From assembly GCF_001649575.2 (NCBI RefSeq), contig NC_051450.1:18630435-18694434 (forward strand): a stretch of 64,000 bases of DNA. Reading direction: 5' to 3'. Positions 41,601-52,047 of this stretch are shown here, piece by piece. A model generated the notes under the pieces. The model saw nothing but the letters and a program-made list of their open reading frames with translations, was not told where the DNA came from and made no database searches. Made by a program: the position numbers and the translations under genes. This DNA is from Kryptolebias marmoratus. Lineage: Eukaryota > Chordata > Actinopteri > Cyprinodontiformes > Rivulidae. The stretch's first letter is position 1. Each line of letters opens with the position of its first letter.

Positions 41601-44600
41601 ATCGCCTCAGGAGGTTTGGGATCCACCAGATTACTGCCCTCGTTCTGCTTTAAAACTGGATCGATTGCCGAGTCGTCTCCAGGACTGAAGCTCCCAACAT
41701 CCCCGCCTGGGAAAAAGACCCAGTTTGAGACGAAAGTCCCTCATGTTTCCAATAAAACCAGCAGTAAAATGAAGATGTTTTGCACCGCTGGGTCTGCCTG
41801 CTGACATCCCCGGGTCTCCTTCCTCGGCAGGAAATGGAGCATCGTAAGCATCAGGACCTCGGACTGAATCAGCTTTAACAAAGAAAACAATAATAGTTTC
41901 AACAACAGCATATTTATGTTATGTTAACCCTGTGTTTAGTTTTATAAGTTCTTGTGTCATAATTCCCTTACTCTCCCTCAGTAGTTTCCTTGTCAATTTG
42001 CCTGAACCACCCACACCTGTCCCTTGTTTTAATCAGTCACCTGTGTCACCCTCTGCCTTTAAAGCCTGGTCATCTTCCTCATTTACTCACTGGTTCATTG
42101 TTTGTTCCTGCTCGTGGTCCTGGTTTGCCTTTACTTATGAATTTTTGTTATTTAATTCTCTGCTGGCATTTATTTATTTATTTTTTTGTTTCTTTTTTTA
42201 TAATAAATTAAGTTCTGCAAACACGAGCCTGCACACTGGGCTCATTCCCCTCGCTCCTGAGAGTATCTGCAAATAACAAAATGCTTTCGTTGTTACAGAA
42301 AGGAAGCCATGTGAAAAAAATCAACCATTTGTTGGAAATAAACTTATATTTTCGGAGCTTTTCTGCATAACGCTGATCAAGAAGAAGAAGAGGACGTCGA
42401 CCCCATCAGTCGGTTCATTTGATCAAATGATGGAGAAAAAAAATCTATCAGTATATTTGTGTTAATTTCTGGCAGCTTTTAGACAGATTAATGAAAACAG
42501 ACATGCTCCTGACATGACCTCAGTGATTTAAGTATATAATAAACAGTTTAGCTAAATCTGTAAACCTGTCACTATATTTACATATTGATTCAGAGACATA
42601 TTTTCAGCCAATAAGTCGTTAAGAATTCACCTTAAGGGTGCAAAACTTTATTCAGTCCATCTATCCAAATGACTGTGAGTGACTAAATAACCGATCTGTT
42701 GTTTATAAACACTTAAAAAAAGAGAAAAATTAAGAAATGATCGCTGATTAAAGATTTTATCTCCCAACGAGCCACAGAAGCTTCATTTATCTTCAGCCTG
42801 AGGAATTGTTCGTAAGCAGAAATAACTTCAAATTTATTTCCTAAAGACCACATTTTGGTTTTGCAGCAAAAAGATCGGCTCTGGTTTTACTCACGTTGTC
42901 TAAAATCTTCATCATTGCTCTCCAGCAGCGGGAAATATTCCTCCCAGTCAGCGGAGGAGTCGGAATCGCTGAGGAAATCACTGGTTTGAGGACTCAGATC
43001 AGTGGGGTCTGAATGCAGTCTGGGGCTTGTGCTGGGCTCAGAGTTTGACAAATCTGAGGGGAAACAGGGGAATAACGTACCAAGGTGATACTTTTTGTCT
43101 CGTAAAATATTTAGTAAATCGCCCGAAACGCCTGACGTGACTCACCCAAACTGTAATTCTGCTTTTCAGACTTCCTGAGAGAAAGTTTCTCCAGAAAAAG
43201 GGATGAATCGGAGGTCTGGACGGTTGGACTGGACTCTGAAACATTTGCAGCAGGAGAACGGAGCAGAAACGTCTCAGCGGTCTGAGTGGACGCAGCAGGA
43301 GTCGCCACAAGGGCAGACAGAGCTCCGAGATCTGCTGTGGAGCAAAACGGGACTAAAACAGACAAGATTTACGGTCAAAAATGTTCTTGCATTGATCAGA
43401 TATGTCAAAGTCTAATTTGTAGCAATTATCCTTTTTTGCAATCTAACTAACTCTGCATACTTTGTGCTATCTTAGTCGTTCATACATTAAAACGTTCATC
43501 TCATTCAGGAGATGGATGCTGGGATTTTTGTTTTTTGCAACTTCTATACTTTTTGAAATATTTAACTTTATTTACAAATATTTTCCCCATAGAAATACAT
43601 CAGGATATCTTAAATTCCTCTTAAACATGGCTCTCTTGTTCTAGTTTTGTCTTCTGCTGCTTCTTTTAGCTTCACCAGCTCAGTTTCAGCTTCTTCCTTC
43701 AGCTCTCGGCTCTTCGTCTCGTTTACCTTCTGAGGCCGTCTTGGAGGAAGCGTTGACCAGGTACAGACTCCAGGTGAACTGAACGGGTTCCTCGCAGTCG
43801 GCACACGCCGCGGCAACAGAAAACGGCTGGTCCCAGTTCGCACCGTCTCCCCGGCACTGATCACAGTGAACCGAGACCGTCCTGGATGGAAAATGTGTGG
43901 ATGGAATCAGGACGAATCAAACTGACGTTAATTTAACAGCAACTTCCCACCGAGTTAGTTCAAATTTAAACAGCCAACATTAATTCTGCACACAAATCTG
44001 TGCTTTATTACCTCCTTCAAGAAGGTCATGCTTTCTGTAACGCCTGCCTGCCTGTCTGTCTGTCTGTCTGTGTATATGATTTTGATGAAATATTCAGGAA
44101 ACGTCAAACATCGTTGAAGGAACAAATGAATAATTGTTGGTGATCCTGTCAAAGTCAAAGGTCACACATTCGCCCCAGCTCTAACTTGGCAGCTGTATAA
44201 CAGAAATATTGAACTCCACAGCTGGACACATAAAGAGTCGAGGGTGATCACTGTTGATTTCAAGGTGACAGGGTCAAAGGTTAAGGTCACAGTTGACCTT
44301 GTGCGCTAACTGTAGGGATGTCAAGCTGCACAGCTGGACACCTCATGGGTCAGAGATGATGCCTGTTGAGTTCAAGGTTCATGGGGTCAAAGGTCACAGG
44401 TAACCCCTTTTCTCCTAAATGTGACCCTTTTGTTTCCGGTTGTGTTCTCTGGTTTGTCTGTCTGTCTGTCAGCAAAGATCAGGTAAAAACTGATGAACAG
44501 ATTAGGATGAAACCTTCAGGAAATGTTGGAGTTGAAACAAAAAACCAACAGATTAAATTCTGGTTCTGATCCAGATTATGATCCGGATCGCACCGTCTTT

Positions 44601-47600
44601 TAATCCCGCTGTGGCCTCGGTGGAGGATGTGCTCTCTGAGTGCTTCTAGTTGTATGTTTTGGTTATTTTTTTAAAAAACTCATACCCAGTTGGGTCTGGC
44701 GTGACGGTGAGGAAGGTCTCTGATGAGGACGAACGCTCTCCGCTGTGGACGGTGAGCCTGAACTGGAACTGATCAAAGCTGTCCTTCAAGAGGCTGATGG
44801 GAAATTGAAGCTCAGGGGACGAAGTGGGAACGTCTTGGTTGTAACAGGAAGTGGTGATGGCGGAAACCGGTTTACACGTCCAACTGTAACTATGCAAAGA
44901 AAGAAGAAGAAATGTTGGCCCCTCAAAGCACCGCCTCTGGTTCTGATGCGGATCGTCGTTTACCTGAGGGGGTTCTGGGGGAAGTCGGGATCATAAGACG
45001 CTCGTCCATTCAGGCTTATTAACTCCGTGTTCTTCTTGTTGATGAAGATGTTGGTGCCGCCTTGGATGAGAGCCACAGGAGGGCTCGGCATCACTTGAAG
45101 CCTCACGGTGTAGTTACTGTACACCACACTGCCAAAGACCTGGACCTGCAGAGGACAGAGATGTCACATGACCACTCGTCACATGACCACTCGTCACATG
45201 ACCACCCGTCACATGACCACTCGTCACATGACCACTCGTCACATGACTGGAATACTGGACCAGATTATTCACATAAACCTGAGTCCAAACATTCAACTGA
45301 TCTAAAATTATTATTACTTTATTTAGCATCAAACTACTTCCATATATTTGTGCTGTTTTAGCTGTTCATGGGCGCTATGACTTTTGCTTTTTGTATTTTT
45401 TATGGGGCGCCGTTTGTAAAGGAGCTTGTGCTCAAAATTCATGCCTAAATTTTGTCACATTTAGCTTCAAACACTGTTTTAAAATGTAGTGTTGATTTTC
45501 TGATGTCACTTTTTACAACATTTAGCTAATTACATGTAATTGTTACAGCTACATGCTAAATATAAATCTAAATGCTNNNNNNNNNNNNNNNNNNNNNNNN
45601 NNNNNNNNNNNNNNNNNNNNNNNNNNNNNNNNNNNNNNNNNNNNNNNNNNNNNNNNNNNNNNNNNNNNNNNNNNNNNNNNNNNNNNNNNNNNNNNNNNNN
45701 NNNNNNNNNNNNNNNNNNNNNNNNNNNNNNNNNNNNNNNNNNNNNNNNNNNNNNNNNNNNNNNNNNNNNNNNNNNNNNNNNNNNNNNNNNNNNNNNNNNN
45801 NNNNNNNNNNNNNNNNNNNNNNNNNNNNNNNNNNNNNNNNNNNNNNNNNNNNNNNNNNNNNNNNNNNNNNNNNNNNNNNNNNNNNNNNNNNNNNNNNNNN
45901 NNNNNNNNNNNNNNNNNNNNNNNNNNNNNNNNNNNNNNNNNNNNNNNNNNNNNNNNNNNNNNNNNNNNNNNNNNNNNNNNNNNNNNNNNNNNNNNNNNNN
46001 NNNNNNNNNNNNNNNNNNNNNNNNNNNNNNNNNNNNNNNNNNNNNNNNNNNNNNNNNNNNNNNNNNNNNNNNNNNNNNNNNNNNNNNNNNNNNNNNNNNN
46101 NNNNNNNNNNNNNNNNNNNNNNNNNNNNNNNNNNNNNNNNNNNNNNNNNNNNNNNNNNNNNNNNNNNNNNNNNNNNNNNNNNNNNNNNNNNNNNNNNNNN
46201 NNNNNNNNNNNNNNNNNNNNNNNNNNNNNNNNNNNNNNNNNNNNNNNNNNNNNNNNNNNNNNNNNNNNNNNNNNNNNNNNNNNNNNNNNNNNNNNNNNNN
46301 NNNNNNNNNNNNNNNNNNNNNNNNNNNNNNNNNNNNNNNNNNNNNNNNNNNNNNNNNNNNNNNNNNNNNNNNNNNNNNNNNNNNNNNNNNNNNNNNNNNN
46401 NNNNNNNNNNNNNNNNNNNNNNNNNNNNNNNNNNNNNNNNNNNNNNNNNNNNNNNNNNNNNNNNNNNNNNNNNNNNNNNNNNNNNNNNNNNNNNNNNNNN
46501 NNNNNNNNNNNNNNNNNNNNNNNGCCGGGAGCGCCTCGTCGGCGGTGCGCGGAGGATCACGTCGAGGCTGTCCTCCGTGTGCTCACGGGTACCCAGCACC
46601 TAGCGCTAGCGGCGGCTGCTAGCGGGTGGCTGCTAGCAGCTCTGTGCTACTTTAAGCTTTTAGTTGCTGTTATGTTAATTTTAGCTTTTAGCTATGGTTT
46701 TGCTACATTTAGCCATAAGCTACTTTTTGTTACAATGTTGATAATTTATTGAACTACCTTCAAAAAACAGCTTTTAGCAATTTTTTTGATAATATTAGCT
46801 TTTAGTTAAGCTTTTGTGAATTTGGGCTTTCCGACACATTTTTGCTAAATTTTTGCCTTTAGCTACTGTTTTGAAAAAAAAAAAAATAGTTTTTAGCTTT
46901 AATTTAGCTAATTTAAGGTTTTATCTACTGTGTTGCTAATTTGAGCTTTTAGCTGCTGTTTTATGTTCGTTTAGCTGCTTTTTAACTGCTGTTTTTCTTG
47001 AGCAAATTTCCGCAGAAAAGTCGTTTTTTGTTTGGACCCACTCTTGCTGTGGCCGTGTAGGTGTTGTACTGCAGGGCGTGGCTCGGCAGAACCAGGATTT
47101 GTTTCTGTTTGTCTCCAAGAGGCAGAGGAACGTCCCGTCCCGCAGAGTCCAATAAGGTCCAGGAGTACCGAAGGCCTCCTGATACGTCGCACTCCACGTC
47201 GGACTCAAACGTCACCCCCAGACGGACGACTTCGAACCTCCACACCTGAGCCCAGAGAGGAAGACTTGTCGTCTTTGTTCTGCAACAAAGTGTGTTTGCT
47301 GGTTGTGATAAAAGTCAGGGTTCGGTCGGTACCTGCAGTCTGAGTGGACCCATGTTTTTAACAGGTGGAGGCTGACAGGGCCGGTCCACAACAAAGATGA
47401 GACTGCTCAGAGACGCAGAACTGATGAGATTAGACACAACCACTTTGATCGTGAACTCTCCTGTTCTGCATAAAGATAAAAAATAAAAACACTTTAGAAC
47501 GACCAGAAATTCAAATTAAAACACAGAAAAACTGAATTGAGTCCCGTTTGACTCACCTGTTGAAGACATGCCGTACGGTTCTCTGTCCAGACCTGGTGGC

Positions 47601-50600
47601 TCCGTCCCCGAAGCTCCACGCGAAGGTGAGGTCGGTCCCGGCGTTGACCCGGCAGCTCACTGTGACCGTCTGGTTCTTCAGGACCGAGGCCCGGTGGACC
47701 AGCCTGCTGAGCTCCACGGCTCTCTGGACCAGGACCGCGAACACATCGGAGACGACGACCGCCTGACCCCAAGACGCCGCCACGACTACATCGTAACTAC
47801 GTCAAGACGGGTTCAACTGTGAGTTATTCCATTAAAGGAACACTTCGGCTCTTTTGAAGTAGGATTCTATAGAAGGACTATGAACAATTAGTATCTTACC
47901 TGTTGTAGAAAGCTCCTAGAATGCCCTGAGTTTGGTTAAATAAAGTTTAATTCTGACCAGACTGATGAGCTAACAGTTAGTTTGAACACAGCTAACCCAA
48001 AGTGGATGGATCCGTTCTAAATTAACTCTAATTTTAATAAATTCATGGTGATTCGTTCGATGCATTGCCATCAGTTTCACATTACCTGCTTACTCCTGCA
48101 AAAATATAATTACTTTCCTGCTGGAAGCCTCCCAGGCTGCACCATGAGTGCTACAGCTAGCTGCTTTTGCCCCTAATTGCACCTGCAAATAATCCCTTAA
48201 TGCAAAATTAACAATGTTGTAAAGCTTTATACAATTAAGTTTGCATAAACTGTGATGAAATCTTTGAGATTTGGGTTGTTTGGGCCACTTTGGTCACTCA
48301 GAGCCGCTTATTGATCACTTCAGAATTAAATTATTTCTCCAAACTGAGGACTTTCAAGAGCTGTCTACAACAGGTAAGATATTTGTTTACAACTTTTCCA
48401 CAAAAGCCCACTTCAAAGGATCCCATTATCCCTTTAAGAGTGATTATTAGCAATTCTTTGATGTAAAATTAGTATTAAAAGAAACAAACGGTGTATCTGG
48501 GATGTGTTCCGGGTGTCTCGTACCTCCCAGGGTTCTGGTATCTTTTGGTGATGATCCTTGAAGAGGTTCTGGCTGACCTGGAGTCTCCAAAGTCCCAGAA
48601 AAGCTCTGCAGGATGTGCTGTGTCAGCCACAGCTACGAAGGTTATGTCTGTATTTGTTGGCTGCACTTGTTTTGTTGCACAAATCCTCACAACTGCAAAA
48701 TAAAACGGGCTTTTTAAAGTTAACGTATAACAAGATAACGAAGAAAATCCCTCTTTTTGAAAATAGTCATGATTAGATTGGTTATAAATTAAATTCTTAT
48801 AGATTTTAACAACTTGTGAACTTATTTTTATTGTGTTTTTGGCCTCTTTACCTTTGTCTTCTTTACTGTAAGTGGGACTTTGACAAGTGAGTGGTTGCCA
48901 CGATGAATGAATTTGATCTTGTGGCTTCCTCTTCCCCTCGACGCACATTCTCACACTTTTGCTCTGAGAAGACGCTCGATTCTCGGCTCGCAGCTCGATC
49001 ACAACTTCCCTGATGTGGCTGGAAAGCAAAACCGCCGTTGCCTCTGCTCCAGCGAGGCAGCTGCTGTTTCTGTGCAGCTCTGCCGCCACCGGTGACACGG
49101 TCACATTCGACCCCGCCGCGACCCTGAGTGAAACTGAGCATTGTTGCTTTGCGGCGATGCCTCTGGGGTCGTCCTGCAGCACGTCTCCAGCTGGCTCCTG
49201 AAGGAGGACTCGTGATCGTCTGACAGGGCTGAAGACCCGGACAGTGACGCTGTAAAGGCCGGAGTTCGGCGGGGACACGGTTATGGTCCACTCTTCTGTT
49301 GTCAGTTCTGGAGACTGTCCTCCAGCTGAGGGGAGGCGAAGGTGAAGACGGAGGAGCAGATGGCAGCTGGAGGGATCAGACGCACGGAGGGGATGATGAG
49401 CATCAAGGTGTGAGAGGATGCTGCCACGTCGGTGCCTATTTGTCACGTTGCCATGGTTACAGTCGCCCTCTGCGTTGCACTCTGCTTGCAGCGTGAGTCT
49501 GAGGAGCTCCGCAGAAACGTCATCTGTAGCCGTCAGCTGATTGTCACAAATGTTCAGGGTGAGGTCGGCAACGACGGGACCCACAGCCACCTGCAAGCGC
49601 CACATTCAGACAATCAAACCGTCCCTCACGCCTGAGGGGAAATAAGACAGCTCAGGTGTTGGTTCTGCTTTCTGAGAACAAAAGTTACATCCAGTCCTGC
49701 AAAAGGTCTTTAAATATCTCTTCATCTTTGACATAAAGTCTTCAAAATCTACTCATGTTTAAATTCTGTTTAATTATTTTATAACTCCACATTAATCTCC
49801 TGGATCCATCCATCATCATCAGAGGCGTTCACTGACATGGAAATTTATTCACTCCTTAATCTTGTTTTTGGACGTACATTTCCTCTGGCATCCAGCAGGG
49901 GGTGCTGCAGAACCCTCAGCACCCCTAGCTCCCCATACCAACAAAATGTATAATAATTAATTCACTGAACAGTTTCCTGTGGTGATCTTTATTGTGTGAA
50001 TGTAATAATTAGCCTTGTGTTACTTTTAGCTTTTAGCTGTCCTTCTGTCATATTTAGCTACTGTTTCTACATTTAGCTAACCTTTAAATATTTTGGCTTT
50101 CAAGCAGCATTTTGCTCCTTTTTAGCTTCTTCTTTCAGCAGTCATTCAGCACTCAGACTACGGATTTTTTGTAGAAAATTCTTTAGTTTTTTTATGCTTT
50201 TCCTAAAATAAAACTCTTCATGAAAACTGTTTTAAAACAACGATTCCAACAAACTATGAATAAGTAAAATATAACAAGAATTAAAAATAGCATTCAGCAT
50301 GTGGAAATGAATCTGACAAAGTAGATTTTAATGAAATTGCTCAATTTATGTTCAATGTTTTTAACTATGGGGGATGTTTTGAAACAGAAAAGGTGTATTT
50401 TTATGCTTAAAAACCTAAAATGAAATGCTGAAAAGCACATCAGTTTTAGACTGCTATTAGATAACCAGAGTATGATCTTATAAGTTATAAAAAGTGGGTA
50501 AATAAAAACAGTTTTCTTTGTGTTTTGGGGCCACAGACGAGCTGATTGTGGCGCCGGTTCTAATCTGGACCCTTTGAGCTGAAAATCCAAACCTCCTCGG

Positions 50601-52047
50601 CGTTTTCCTCCTTGAGCCATGAAGCTGCCAGACCTTTGCTCTCAGGACCGCGGAGGTACGCCGCCTCCGCAGGCGAACAGGCAGGGGGATGGCGGGAGGG
50701 GGCCCCCGGGGGCCCGTGAAGGAAAGAGACACAAAAACCTGAACGGAGGACAAAAGAAGAACAAGCAGGACATCATCACGTGTCTCTTGTCCTCGGGAAC
50801 GTGTTTGTTTAAAAGCCTGGAGCTTCTAACATCCAATCAGTCGACACGGGAAAGGAACTCTTATTGACATGAGGTGAACTTTGACCTTTACAAGCTCCAG
50901 ACAGAAAAGAGGTTCTGTTCTTCCAAACCCATCCGTGGAAAACCAACAGTACAATTCATTCATTAAATATAAAAAAAATAATAATAATAAATCTTTTTTT
51001 CCCCTCTGAAATTCATAAAAACATCAACCAGAGAACCCTGGTTTATTTTTCTCTGCACGCACACATGCTTTTATTTTGAAAATGTGTGCACATTTCTACT
51101 GAAATTTAATTATTGGAAATATTAATTTAAAAATAATCTTAAAATTGTAATGTTTAAATGTTGGATTTATTTACTGAGGACAGTTTTTATAGGATTACAG
51201 TAAATATTTAAAGTTAAAATGAAGTGAAAACAGAAAAAAAACCAAACGAAAGCAAATTATTTTCAAATTTGTTTTAAATTACTTTTTAAAGTTTTGGCTC
51301 GTTTTTATTTTATCTTTTAAGGCGCTGAATGAAAGAGTGTTTTTATTTTTCATGGGTTAAATCTATGAAGGTTAACTGGGTAAAGTATAATTAATTAAAT
51401 GTATATATTTTTTAAAACATGTCTTTAAGAAATTATTGCATAAGGTGAGCTTTGCTGTGCCCCTCTGTCATTTTATAACAAAAGAAAAGAATATTTTATA
51501 AGTAATACGATAAATAAATACATATTGAAAAGCCAAAAATGAGTTGAAATATATAGAAATAAACTTAATTAAAGATAGAGGACCCATAATTTTGAACTTA
51601 TTCTCCAGAAAAGTCATAAAATTGAACAAAGTTTTGTGTCTTTGTGAACTAAAGTGTTGTATTTTCAGGAACTGCAGGAATAAAACTCAGTGAAGTTTAG
51701 TATGAGCTGACCTGGGGGACATTCGGGACGTCCAGAGTCCGTCTCTCCGGCTCTGCAGAGGACAACGTGTCCCTCCTGTTCTGTTCTGAGAGGCAGATAA
51801 ACGGCGTCAGAAAAGTGTCGTCATCTGTAGGTCGGAGGAGAAAAGAAAGGCGGGGTTTTCTCACCTTGGGCTCATCCTTCCTACTTTCACGTCTTTTGTT
51901 TCTCGACTGAGAGACGTGTCGAAGCAGCCGCGGATCACCAGAGGACGCAGCTGGTTTCCACAGCAACAAGCCTCTGAAGACAATGCTGCAAACTGGTACC
52001 TTCAGCAACGAAACACAGGCAGAAAGGCGCTCAGGGTTTTCAAAAAG
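29604..52047 (-). CDS. pkd1l1: Polycystin-1-like protein 1 (PKD1L1), 48 exons traced, N-terminus uncertain
   Basis: Exons, 5' to 3' (minus): 52047-51712 (probable), 49590-48852, 48692-48524, 47796-47557, 47465-47333, 47245-47042, 45145-44964, 44889-44686, 43881-43727, 43352-43146, 43053-42895, 41872-41786, 41706-41527, 41437-41360, 41234-41092, 40974-40854, 40523-40388, 39631-39445, 39364-39308, 39219-38869, 38785-38528, 38451-38338, 38168-38017, 37886-37786, 37305-37065, 36986-36903, 36780-36573, 36457-36351, 36270-36171, 36075-35956, 35883-35710, 35633-35453, 34801-34707, 34595-34246, 34173-34089, 34002-33817, 33742-33624, 33550-33440, 33366-33264, 33118-33050, 32617-32532, 32449-32215, 32126-32022, 31780-31640, 30945-30811, 30613-30473, 30382-30221, 29825-29604. 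The 47 exons from 49590 keep phase throughout and encode 2638 residues; human has 2849 in total. Two PKD domains are visible (ELFWDFGDS and FAWSFGDG), then an REJ-like region (VRLGVTFESDVECDVSGGL), a GPS-like site (RPLTVF), TM1, a PLAT domain (YLYAVCIHTG to GVHIWHNNSG), and the later membrane helices. Two PKD domains without a lectin domain, plus close matches to human, point to PKD1L1. With PKD2 it acts in cilia for left-right patterning. The true start codon lies at or upstream of 52053. Confidence 0.93.
34855..35450. mobile_element. Inverted-repeat (MITE-like) element, copy A, in a pkd1l1 intron
   Basis: The right end (AACTATCTACAACAGGTAAG, ATATTAACTC, then CCTTTCCACAGAACGCC) and the left end (GATCTTTTGAAGCAAGGCTC, then GGAAAGGTTAGGAATAAAC) are diverged inverted repeats about 100 bp long. 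The interior shares words with copy B at 47832-48437, including CAGCTAGCTGTAGCACTTCT and TCTCCAAACTGAGG. No coding potential. The right end reaches the splice donor of the pkd1l1 exon ending at 35453. Confidence 0.65.
40562..40775. mobile_element. Palindromic MITE-like element (214 bp) in pkd1l1
   Basis: The two halves are near-perfect inverted repeats: CAGGGATGGCCAATCCTGGT at the left matches the reverse complement of the right end, GCCAATCCTGGTCC, and the arms continue through CCACCATCCTGCATGTTTT and CTGCTCCAACACACCTGATT. The whole element could fold into one hairpin. It fills most of the 330-bp intron between exons 40523-40388 and 40974-40854. The sequence type is common in teleosts and has no coding capacity. 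I could not find a clean target-site duplication. Confidence 0.8.
43440..43705 (+). repeat. GCTA-core composite repeat, copy 5, core mostly deleted (pkd1l1 intron)
   Basis: The full left flank is present (CTGCATACTTTGTGCTATCT, CATCTCATTCAGGAGATGG, TTTATTTACAAATATTTTCC, CCATAGAAATACATCAGGAT), then only a trace of core (TCTTTTAGCTTCACC) and the right end CAGCTCAGTTTCAGCTTCTT. This copy shows the flanks are a unit independent of the minisatellite. It ends about 20 bp from the pkd1l1 splice donor at 43727. Confidence 0.72.
44008..44655. repeat. Diverged DNA-repeat with TCTG runs, probably two nested units
   Basis: Starts with TTATTACCTCCTTCAAGAAG and a (TCTG)n run near 44046-44072. A second TCTG run lies near 44457-44470 followed by CAGCAAAGATCAGG. 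It ends with GGTGGAGGATGTGCTCTCTG, AGTGCTTCTAG. This order is familiar from widespread animal repeats that begin with ATTACCTCCGCCAAGG-like words. No coding region. Lies in a pkd1l1 intron. Confidence 0.5.
45164..45247. repeat. 15-bp minisatellite, six TCACATGAC units
   Basis: Unit CACATGACCACTCGT, with TCACATGAC starting at 45164, 45179, 45194, 45209, 45224 and 45239. On the minus strand it ends only 19 bases before the acceptor of the pkd1l1 exon starting at 45145, so it occupies the zone where the branch point normally lies. Each unit contains CACATG, an E-box of the TCATGTGA type. Confidence 0.9.
45310..46990 (+). repeat. GCTA-core composite repeat, copy 6, interrupted by the assembly gap
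   Basis: The left flank words (CATATATTTGTGCTGTTTTA, GCTGTTCATGGGCGCTATGA, CTTTTGCTTTTTGTA) precede the gap. On the far side, from about 46640 to 46990, lies a core of TTTTAGCTTTTAGCTATGGT-like units. The gap therefore falls inside a repeat array in the pkd1l1 intron between exons 47245-47042 and 45145-44964. Those exons join in phase and match human residue for residue, so no exon needs to be missing. Confidence 0.7.
45577..46523. other. Assembly gap (run of Ns)
   Basis: 947 unresolved bases. The sequence just to the left is AT-rich GCTA repeat; the first 100 bases to the right are unusually GC-rich, then GCTA repeat resumes. The true length is unknown. Confidence 0.99.
47832..48437. mobile_element. 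TTAA-ended inverted-repeat (MITE-like) element, copy B, in pkd1l1
   Basis: 606 bp bounded by TTAAAGG at the left and CCTTTAA at the right. The ends are inverted repeats about 100 bp long: TATCTTACCTGTTGTAGAAA at the left against the complement of the right-hand ACAACAGGTAAGATA, and CCTGAGTTTGG against CCAAACTGAGGAC. TTAA at both edges suggests a piggyBac-type target site. There is no open frame. The left edge is 36 bases from the acceptor of the exon starting at 47796. Confidence 0.75.
49892..49907 (+). promoter_or_regulatory. CTCF-like site in a pkd1l1 intron
   Basis: CCAGCAGGGGGTGCTG matches the CTCF core CCAGCAGGGGGCGCT with one change. It lies between the probable 5' exon and the next exon of pkd1l1. 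Binding is inferred from the motif only. Confidence 0.4.
49995..50180 (+). repeat. GCTA-core composite repeat, copy 7 (pkd1l1 5' intron)
   Basis: A short core (TTACTTTTAGCTTTTAGCTG, CATATTTAGCTACTGTTTC, ACATTTAGCTAACC) and a right end with TTTTAGCTTCTTCTTTCAGC, followed by CAGTCATTCAGCACTCAG. The left flank is missing. Confidence 0.6.
50181..51711. other. pkd1l1 5' intron, AT-rich
   Basis: No exon signals were found that fit the phase on either side. The stretch 50520-50720 is GC-richer, with a short open frame on each strand, but nothing I recognise. From 50930 to 51650 the sequence is strongly AT-rich and low in complexity. Confidence 0.45.

Noticed and set aside
45540..46752. Long open frames across the N run (343-399 codons)
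   Set aside because: They exist only because undefined bases are translated as X. Only the short ends are real sequence.
45145..47042. A missing pkd1l1 exon hidden in the assembly gap
   Set aside because: Exons ending at 47042 and starting at 45145 join in phase 0 and the product aligns with human PKD1L1 without a deletion.
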